This document shows, one piece after another, positions 1 through 6,800 of a stretch of 11,900 nucleotides of DNA; the first letter of the stretch is position 1, and each line of letters begins with the position of its first letter. The notes under the pieces are model-generated. The model was not told the origin of the DNA, searched no databases, and worked only from the letters and a program-made list of their open reading frames with translations. Both the position numbers and the translations under genes were made by a program. This stretch comes from Candidatus Cloacimonadota bacterium (GTDB taxonomy: Bacteria; Cloacimonadota; Cloacimonadia; Cloacimonadales; TCS61): assembly GCA_030628755.1 (NCBI GenBank), contig DAOVQH010000040.1, positions 1 through 11,900 of the forward strand, read 5' to 3'.

Positions 1-2828
1 CCCTGTTCCCATTTTTTCAGGTTCTTCAAATTCAGGTTCTTATCTTTTTCTGTATCGAACTTTGATTCAAAAGCGGTTTTTTCCTTTTCCCATTTGTAGA
101 AATTATTTTCATCTGTATAAACATCGTGCGGAAACCAGGAATAGTACATATCTTTATCAACCAGGAATTTATCTGCTTTTTGCCACAATTTCTGACGGAA
201 TATCCTGTCAGGTGATTTTAGTTTATAGATATACACATCACCCTCTGCAGGTTCAAATTCACCGTTCAGGTTCTGTGAATTGATAATACAGGAATAGGAA
301 TCTTCATCTTTGTTTATTTTATCGTGAATCTGCAGGTTCAAACGTAAAGCTGTATATCCCACGTAAACATATTGCTGAGAACTGCGTGTCTCTCCGTTGA
401 TATCTGTAACATCAACAAAAATCTGATAAGCAAAAGTGGGATCATCTTTTTCCGGTATTTTTAAGTCAGGAATTGCTTTGAACTCTATCTCGAACTTTCC
501 ATTCTCATCGGTCTTTGCTTTCCCATTTGTAATTTCAACTTGAGAAGAATAATATGAATAGATTCTCCAATAGTACCACCAGTAAGGGAAGGTAACTGTT
601 CTCACAACCCGGTAAGTTAAATCTGCGTTATCGATATTAAATCCAGCATAGGCTTTTGCAGAACCTTTCACATAAACGATTTCATTGACTTTGAAACTTT
701 CTTTTAAAGGGTCAATCTTGACCTCAAATTTAGGACGTTTATATTCTTCGACCGAAATACTGATGCTTCCATAATTATTTGTTATCTGGAAATTTCCGGT
801 GAGAACACCTTGCGGGATAGTGAAAGTACCACTAAATGTACCATAATCATTGGTTGTCAGAATAAGTTCTGATACTTTCTGATGGTTCACATCGAAAAGA
901 GTTACAGTGTTTCTGAAATTGGTTTTAATTTCATTTTCTTTTTCTTTCTCGTCAGTTTCGATCACAATTCCTTTGAAATAAACAATCTGCCCGGGACGGT
1001 AAATTGCCCTGTCTGTGAAGAAAAAAGTCCTGATTATCTTTTCTTTCTCTTGCTTGTAATAGTAATCATAAAAGGAGTCGTCAGTAAATAGCCTGTCATT
1101 TTTATAAATAAATTCGACATAATATGAAGAATTATTTTTTGGTTTTATGGGAATGGGAATATTAAAATATCCTTCTTTATCCGTGATAAATTGTTGGGGG
1201 TGTTTTACTCTTTCATATTTTCGTTTCTTGTAATTATACTCTCTGAACCAGACATTTGCTTTCACTCCAGATAAAGACTTTCCTGTTTCCCTGTGAAGTA
1301 CATAAAAATCTTTTCTTTCGTTTTTCACGTCTCTCTGGATAAAGCTGATATTTGAAATTGTGAGGAAAGAATAAGCTACGCCATTTTTATCAAAGCTGAA
1401 ATTCTTATTATTGCTTACCAGAATCACATATTCACCCAGATTCAGTTCGGGAATTTTTATTTCTACTGAATGTGATTGGAAATCTTCATCATCGGGAATA
1501 TTTATAATCCATTCTTTCAAAGGCTGCTTGGCTATAAATTTTTTCAGTTTTTTTTCGTAATTATGATTGTAAATATAGTCTTCTTTTTCTTCAATGGTTG
1601 TTTTAACGATCCTGAAATAAAATTCATTTACATTCTTGTAACTCAAAAGTCCTAAAGATAGTTTTTGTGGTAAATTTACTTTTTCTGTTTGGAGTGATAA
1701 ACTTTTTTCTGTTATATAGGAGATCAAGTATTCACAATTTTCTGCACCGAATGTTTTTGGAAAGCCTTTTATGGTTTTCTGGCAGAGTTCGTAAGCTTTC
1801 TTTAGATACCACTTATAGTCTTCGGAGATTTGGGGATTATAATTGTGTCCCATCTGAAAATATAAACTTGCAAGTTCATAAGAAATTTCTGCAGAGACAG
1901 GTGATTTTTCATATCTCTTCCCGAGATCGAGCAGGGCTGTTTCGAATAAATCGTCTTTATTTTCAACTACTGACTTATTATAAACAAATTTCAAACGCTT
2001 TAAATCTACATCGATAAGAGCATCCGGTTTATCATCCTTAAGATGGAATTTTATAAGGTCTTGTAAGATTTTGAGTGCGTTAAACTCAGTGGAGAGAGAA
2101 TCTGCTGTAACGATATTCAGTTTTACAAATTCTTCTGCCGGCAGGAAGTAGCTTGCATCGCTTATTTTAAATTCATAGGCAGGCTTTATCAGACCCGGTT
2201 CTGTATTGATATAAAAGTCCACAGCTCGATGAGCCAGGAAATCATACAAAGTGGGACGAAGGTGTCTGGTGTTTCCGATACTTATTATTTCATCGTAAGT
2301 ATCCAGAGATATTTTTTTCAGTCCTTCAGGATTTTGTAGCGATAATTGGAAATGCTTAATTGTTTCTTTTGATATTGTTTTCAAATCCCAGGTACTGATG
2401 TCGTCTTGTTGGAAGTTGACTGTTTCCGTGCGGTCGTAGAATTTCCAGCGGTTCCTTTCAAAATACTGCCAGTAAGAATCTGCAAGAATGGAATGCAAAA
2501 CCGGTTTTATGGGGAATTTTGAATCTACTACTTCTTCTCTTAAATTGTTTATTATTTTAATATCGGAAAATTCTTCTACTTGAACGGAGTATTTCATTTT
2601 ATGGATCACAGCTTTCACGAATTGGGAAGCATTATTTTCCTTCTTTGCCTTTTCGTATATCTGCTCGACTATTTTCAGGGTAGTTTTTGGTAGTCCCTTT
2701 TTCTCCGATTTTTGAACTTCTTCCCATAATTCCTTATAACTCTCTTTTGAAGCGAATAGGGATGTGCTAAAAAGTAGCAAGGATAACATAACCATCAGAA
2801 ATGTTTTGTTTTTTAAAATATTAATCAT
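1..2828 (-). CDS. Alpha-2-macroglobulin family protein, secreted (3' part outside window)
   Basis: The minus strand is open from the ATG at 2828 to the window edge: 942 codons with no stop, so the C-terminus is missing. Residues 1-25 form a signal peptide ending in FSTSLFA before SKESYK, so the product is exported. Residues about 30-450 are helical, with a TPR-like stretch near 275-350 (ELASLYFQMG, YLKKAYELCQ). A macroglobulin MG2-type domain follows, with FFTDRAIYRPGQ (YRPGQ at 610-614) and then VEEYKRPKFEV starting at 693. Bacterial members are large envelope proteins thought to trap proteases. The thioester and receptor-like domains, which would decide whether this one is a thioester type, lie beyond the left edge. 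The ATG at 2831 is also possible, but 2828 is 6 nt from AAGGAG and therefore better spaced. The gene diverges from the caspase locus. The family call is firm; the exact role is not shown. Confidence 0.88.
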   Translation of the reverse strand, partial: MINILKNKTFLMVMLSLLLFSTSLFASKESYKELWEEVQKSEKKGLPKTTLKIVEQIYEKAKKENNASQFVKAVIHKMKYSVQVEEFSDIKIINNLREEVVDSKFPIKPVLHSILADSYWQYFERNRWKFYDRTETVNFQQDDISTWDLKTISKETIKHFQLSLQNPEGLKKISLDTYDEIISIGNTRHLRPTLYDFLAHRAVDFYINTEPGLIKPAYEFKISDASYFLPAEEFVKLNIVTADSLSTEFNALKILQDLIKFHLKDDKPDALIDVDLKRLKFVYNKSVVENKDDLFETALLDLGKRYEKSPVSAEISYELASLYFQMGHNYNPQISEDYKWYLKKAYELCQKTIKGFPKTFGAENCEYLISYITEKSLSLQTEKVNLPQKLSLGLLSYKNVNEFYFRIVKTTIEEKEDYIYNHNYEKKLKKFIAKQPLKEWIINIPDDEDFQSHSVEIKIPELNLGEYVILVSNNKNFSFDKNGVAYSFLTISNISFIQRDVKNERKDFYVLHRETGKSLSGVKANVWFREYNYKKRKYERVKHPQQFITDKEGYFNIPIPIKPKNNSSYYVEFIYKNDRLFTDDSFYDYYYKQEKEKIIRTFFFTDRAIYRPGQIVYFKGIVIETDEKEKENEIKTNFRNTVTLFDVNHQKVSELILTTNDYGTFSGTFTIPQGVLTGNFQITNNYGSISISVEEYKRPKFEVKIDPLKESFKVNEIVYVKGSAKAYAGFNIDNADLTYRVVRTVTFPYWWYYWRIYSYYSSQVEITNGKAKTDENGKFEIEFKAIPDLKIPEKDDPTFAYQIFVDVTDINGETRSSQQYVYVGYTALRLNLQIHDKINKDEDSYSCIINSQNLNGEFEPAEGDVYIYKLKSPDRIFRQKLWQKADKFLVDKDMYYSWFPHDVYTDENNFYKWEKEKTAFESKFDTEKDKNLNLKNLKKWEQ

Positions 2829-2834
2829 CATTAT

Positions 2835-2840
2835 CTCCTT
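2835..2840 (-). promoter_or_regulatory. Ribosome binding site of the macroglobulin gene
   Basis: AAGGAG is read on the minus strand, 3 nt before the ATG at 2831 and 6 nt before the ATG at 2828. The spacing favours the second of the two adjacent ATG codons. Confidence 0.7.
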
Positions 2841-2926
2841 TGAAATATTTGATCGAATTTTCTATTGGTTAGAGTTGGACATCCTTGTTTAGAAGTCAAA
2901 TGATTTTCTACCTTTTAGTTTTCCCT

Positions 2927-2979
2927 CGTTCCCAAACTCCCGTTTGGGAATGAATATTATACGCAAAACTCCTGTTTTG
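2927..2979. repeat. Two adjacent hairpins, short-loop form of an intergenic repeat
   Basis: CGTTCCCAAAC (2927-2937) pairs with GTTTGGGAATG (2942-2952) around a TCCC loop, with one G-T wobble. CAAAAC (2964-2969) pairs with GTTTTG (2974-2979) around TCCT. The same two stems in the same order occur at 8687-8781 with longer loops, so this is a dispersed element. There is no T-tract, so it is not a typical intrinsic terminator. Confidence 0.75.
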
Positions 2980-3023
2980 TTTTCTAACTCACCCCCGTTG
3001 AAATATTCAGCAAGCTGGATTTA

Positions 3024-3075
3024 ACCCTGTGAAATAACAGTTTTGCTGTTCCTGTTCCGCAGGATTTCACGGGGT
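3024..3075. repeat. Fully paired three-way-junction palindrome
   Basis: A 12-bp outer stem (3024-3035 with 3064-3075, one G-T wobble) encloses two back-to-back hairpins. The first is AACAG (3036-3040) with CTGTT (3046-3050), loop TTTTG. The second is CCTG (3051-3054) with CAGG (3060-3063), loop TTCCG. Apart from the two 5-nt loops every base is paired, with no unpaired base at the junction. This could be an RNA fold or a DNA cruciform of a mobile palindromic element. I do not recognise a named RNA family. Confidence 0.7.
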
Positions 3076-3125
3076 GAACTGGGTAAACCTGCTGCCTGCA
3101 CCGCCATAGTTTTATCGAAGACGTG

Positions 3126-3174
3126 TCCCTCTCTTTAAAGCTTCGCTCAAATAGAGGGAACCAGCCAAAGGCTG
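3126..3174. repeat. Pair of hairpins, one with the GCC/GGC-CAAGC signature
   Basis: TCCCTCT (3126-3132) pairs with AGAGGGA (3153-3159). Directly after it CAGCC (3162-3166) pairs with GGCTG (3170-3174) around AAA, followed by ACAAGC. The second hairpin and its CAAGC tail recur at 3570-3587 and 7662-7681. Confidence 0.55.
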
Positions 3175-3296
3175 ACAAGCATAAGATGCCGCTGGAAGAT
3201 AATTCCTCATCCGAGCAGTAGAGTTGCCCACCTTCACCCAAGCGGTGGAGGCACAGTTGAAAGATTTCTTGTTTTTCCCAATTCGCGCATTACTTT

Positions 3297-3321
3297 CGAC
3301 TCGTAAGTTTGCGACGAGTCG
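3297..3321. repeat. Hairpin CGACTCGT/ACGAGTCG
   Basis: CGACTCGT (3297-3304) pairs with ACGAGTCG (3314-3321) around AAGTTTGCG. A related hairpin at 7585-7610 carries the two arms the other way round. Confidence 0.6.
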
Positions 3322-3365
3322 AGAAGAATCTTTGCAGATGTGAGGGGGGAGTTTGAGAGCCGTAA

Positions 3366-3405
3366 AGCGACCAGCTTGGTCGCTCTCTCGACCTGGCAGG
3401 TCGAG
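3366..3405. repeat. Two perfect 8-bp hairpins side by side
   Basis: AGCGACCA (3366-3373) pairs with TGGTCGCT (3377-3384) around GCT. Two bases later CTCGACCT (3387-3394) pairs with AGGTCGAG (3398-3405) around GGC. Both stems are perfect with 3-nt loops, as expected of a compact palindromic repeat. No T-tract follows on either strand. Confidence 0.65.
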
Positions 3406-3418
3406 TTACATTGAAACA

Positions 3419-3597
3419 CCTTCCGAAGCTTCTCTTTCTTTTTTTCTGATGAAGAAGATTCGGAAAGTTGAATGAAGTTTGAATGTTTTAGCGAGAACTT
3501 TCCGAATCTCAGTCTTCGCTACGCTACGCCCGGACAGGTCAGTTGAGATAAACTCTTTGTTGGAAGCCGTGCCTTCGGCAGACAAGCTTCGGAAAGG
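3419..3597. repeat. Nested inverted repeat of about 180 bp
   Basis: The outer arms CCTTCCGAAGCTT (from 3419) and AAGCTTCGGAAAGG (3584-3597) are complementary apart from one bulged A. Inside, GATTCGGAAAGTT (3457-3469) pairs perfectly over 13 bp with AACTTTCCGAATC (3496-3508). Near the right arm a small hairpin (GAAGC 3563-3567 with GCTTC 3586-3590, inner TGCC/GGCA) overlaps the outer arm. This looks like a mosaic of palindromes or a small non-coding element. No protein frame is supported. Confidence 0.5.
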
Positions 3598-3602
3598 ATG
3601 AG

Positions 3603-3742
3603 AACCTTGAACCCAGAACCCTGAACCCAAAACCTTGAACCTTGAATCTTGAACCCAAAACCCCGCACCCCGCACCCCGAACCTTGAACCCAGAACCCTG
3701 AACCCAGAACCTTGAACCCCGAACCCCGAACCTTAAACCTTT
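3603..3742. repeat. Tandem array of 20 heptamers, AACCYTG/AACCCAG type
   Basis: Twenty consecutive 7-bp units follow without a gap. The commonest are AACCTTG, AACCCAG, AACCCTG and AACCCCG, with a few variants such as CACCCCG and AATCTTG. Position 1-4 is almost always AACC and variation falls in the last three bases. A second array of the same units and orientation is at 8831-8907. The period of 7 keeps long frames open, so the minus-strand reading rich in GSGFWVQ is a repeat artefact. Confidence 0.92.
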
Positions 3743-3822
3743 TCAACGGTTTATTATTTATTCCTTGACTCTAAAATTCCAGAAAACAAGTTTCGTTATT
3801 GAAAATTTACAAGGAATTATTT

Positions 3823-3852
3823 ATGATCAAACAAGATAAGGAAAGGCAGTAA
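3823..3852 (+). CDS. Possible 9-codon leader peptide (MIKQDKERQ)
   Basis: ATG at 3823 is preceded by AAGGA (3811-3815) with a 7-nt spacer, a better ribosome binding site than that of the gene behind it. The frame stops at TAA 3850-3852, only 11 nt before the ATG at 3864, which has no recognisable Shine-Dalgarno. The leader could therefore deliver ribosomes to the downstream gene by translational coupling. It may equally be chance: nine codons carry no homology information. Confidence 0.3.
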   Translation: MIKQDKERQ

Positions 3853-3863
3853 AGACGGGTAAA

Positions 3864-6800
3864 ATGGAACTATTAAATAAACTAAACAAAATACATGAAT
3901 TAAAAAACGAAAAAATCGAAGAAGCTTTTAATGAAGTTGCTGAAGAAATACTTTATAATTATCTTCTTAAGATAAACGGTAATGAATATCGAATTACCGA
4001 AATTGAGTTTTATCTACATTGCGACGGGCATCTTGACCCATATGTACATAAAAATAAGAGACAGAAAGATTTCAAGAAATGGTATTTTCATCGATATAAA
4101 AAAAGTGATAAGTTAAAAGTTGGAAACTATAAAGGATTAGATATTACTTTTGGAAAAGGAAAAAACTGTAAAGTTTATGGTGGAATTTTAATTAGAGCCA
4201 TAGAAAAATATGATGATACAAATAAATATACCGAAGGTCCTTGTAATGTTGTGAATCAAATTCTTAAAGTTTTTAAAATTGATAAAAATGACAAAGAAGA
4301 ATATAGAAAATTCGTTGAAGATGTTGAGAAGATTGGAATCTTTGAAAATAATAAAATCAATAAAAAAATTAGTTTAATATACCCATCTTCTTCTGAAAAG
4401 AAAAATGATAAAAATGATATTGTATACAAATGTCCAAGAAAAGGACTTAATATTAAATCAAATTCTAATTCCCATTGGGAAGAATATGTTATGAAGCCAT
4501 ATCGTTATTTATTAGATCCTAGAAAGACTACAAAGGAAAGAAATCTTTTAACATTAGGATTAATCCATGAAATACATAATATAAAAATAAAAAATATTGA
4601 TGATGTTATAAATAAATTTAACACTTTAAATATAAATTTTCCAAAATTTAGAAAAACAACAATTGAAAGATATGAATCTGCTTATCAATTTGGATACAAA
4701 CTAGATTATAAAAGAGAAAAAAAAGATCTTAAATCATTAAAATATCCAAAATGTATTTTATACGGTTTATTAAATGAAGGAGAAAAAAAAATGAAGAAAA
4801 CACTAATTAATATACTTATTATCTTTATAATATCGAATTTGTATTCAATCGGAAAAAATGAAAATATAGAATTACCCAAAATACCCATTTACATTGAAGG
4901 TGATTATCCTACATTTAATCATTCATATTTTAAAGAAGTTAGCACTCCCAATGAATCTATATATAATTTTCAAATAGTTAAGAAGAAAAGTGATATTGGT
5001 GCTAGTTTGGGAACTAGGATTTTCACAATCTTATTAGGAATTGTTGCAGGTGGATATGTGGGATACTTAATTGGAGATAATAATGAAGTTCCCGTTATTG
5101 GCAGTATCATTGGTGCATATAGTGTTGGTGGCTCATTTGCTTTGGGATTTGAAACAACTATACTAAATAGGCTAAATAGAGACGTTAAAATTCGGACTGA
5201 ATACAAACTATATTTAAAAAAACAAAATGAAAAATCTGATAAACTCCTTGATTACAAAAAAGAAAGAGCTGGAATATCTTATAGTTTTATCGGAGTCCCA
5301 GCTGGTATAATAGGAACAATCGTTTTCGGTACAGGTCCCGCTTTAGGGTATTATTATGCTTTTTCTTCAACTCAATCGGATGTGGATATTCCTTTGAAAT
5401 CAAATGATTTAGACATAATGTTTTCGAAAACAAATCTAGTGAAAAAAGACTATTTAAATCTTCTTGAAAAGATAAAAATTTATAACCAACCTTTTATCAA
5501 GCCAAATTTTAGTGTAAAAGAGAAAAATAAATTAAATAATTTTATTAAACCTAAAAATGAATTTGAAACAACAAAGCAATATCAAGAAAGAATTGTTAGA
5601 GAACAAATCAAAGAGAAAGAAAAAATAACTGAATATGAGCAGAAAGTAAAAATAGCACAGGAAAATCAAGAAATTATGAGATATACATTGTTACAAGAAA
5701 TCAAAGAAGAAATTTCTGAAATTGAATTCACAAAATCTTATGATTTCAAAATGTCAAATTACAATGCCGATAAACAAAGCTTTTTTTTTAATATTACTGG
5801 AGTAGAAAAGAAAATTGTAGTACCAATTGCAAACGCTCCAGCCTTTAAAGAGAATGTAAGCAACTTTAGTGTGCAAAAAATATTCAAACCTACACTGAAT
5901 GGCATTTGGGTAGCGGTTAATGATGACTATGTTTTAATAAATACCAAAACAGATGAAATTATACCTTGGGAAGGTGAAATTCCTATTTATGTTGAAACAG
6001 CAGTAGAAAACCCTCCAATTCTGTCAGCTTCTGTTAAACTGATAGAACCAAGTGGTGAAGGTTATCTCGATGCGGAAGAGACAGCAATTATCAAGGTTAC
6101 TCTAACTAATTCAGGCAAAGGTACTGCAAAAAAGACAAGAATTAGTTTATTTCAACAAAAGGGTTCTACATTATACTATGATGTTTCTAATACAATAAAC
6201 GAAATCCTTTCAAACCAATCAATCACTTACGAGTTCAAATTAACCGTTCCGGAAAATATTGAGAGTGGAAATGTAGAATTCAAAATATCTTTTCTTGAAG
6301 AACAGGGTTTTGAACCATCTCCATTAACTTTTACAGCACAAACAAGAGCAATGCTTAAACCTGATTTGCACATAGTAGATTTTGGAGTAGATGATGCAAA
6401 TAGAGATGGTAAAATATCCAAAGGTGAAACTGCCGATATTACTATCAGGATTCAAAACAAAGGACAGGGAAAAGCGAAAAATGTTTCTTTAGATGTAGCT
6501 GAAGACCGTCTTGTGAATGTTTTTATAATTTCAGAAAAACACTTTGAACTTGGTAATTTAGAATCCGGTGAATCAAAAGATATTACTTTTACTATTTCAA
6601 CCAATAAACGTGTTAGTGATGTCGTAAATATCAATTTCAATATACGAGAAAAGAGACCAAAATTCTCAATCGAGGATACAATTACTCTTGAACTTGAGAA
6701 AACTCAGAAGCAATTGAAACCAATAGTATTTGTTGGGAAAGATGTTAAAACAGAAATAATTGATGTAACCGATCTTTCTATAGACATTGAACAAGATATT

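Larger units (their letters stand above)
2829..3863. other. 1-kb gene-free divergent region made of palindromes and tandem repeats
   Basis: No credible gene is seen here. Open frames on the minus strand (for example 2984-3241, 3234-3419, 3406-3675) run through hairpins and the heptamer array and have no Shine-Dalgarno or protein-like composition. Going right, the region holds paired hairpins (2927-2979), a three-way junction (3024-3075), hairpins at 3126-3174, 3297-3321 and 3366-3405, a nested inverted repeat (3419-3597), a heptamer array (3603-3742) and a possible leader ORF (3823-3852). A further imperfect inverted repeat pairs TGCCTGCACCGC (3091-3102) with GCGGTGGAGGCA (3243-3254), one mismatch. 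Promoters for both flanking genes must lie here, but none matches a consensus well enough to call. Confidence 0.7.

Noticed and set aside
3081..3089. GGGTAAACC resembling an RNase P RNA motif
   Set aside because: The other conserved RNase P blocks are not found around it; a 9-nt match is not enough.
3603..3742. CRISPR array
   Set aside because: The period is 7 bp with no spacers, and no cas genes are nearby.
3406..3746. Minus-strand open frames rich in GSGFWVQ and FKVLGSG
   Set aside because: They are translations of the heptamer array, where a 7-bp period gives a 7-residue repeat; no Shine-Dalgarno or conserved domain.
3765..3770. TTGACT as a -35 box for the fused gene (and a similar TTGACT at 2894-2899 on the minus strand)
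   Set aside because: No acceptable -10 box at 16-18 nt in either place, so no promoter is called.
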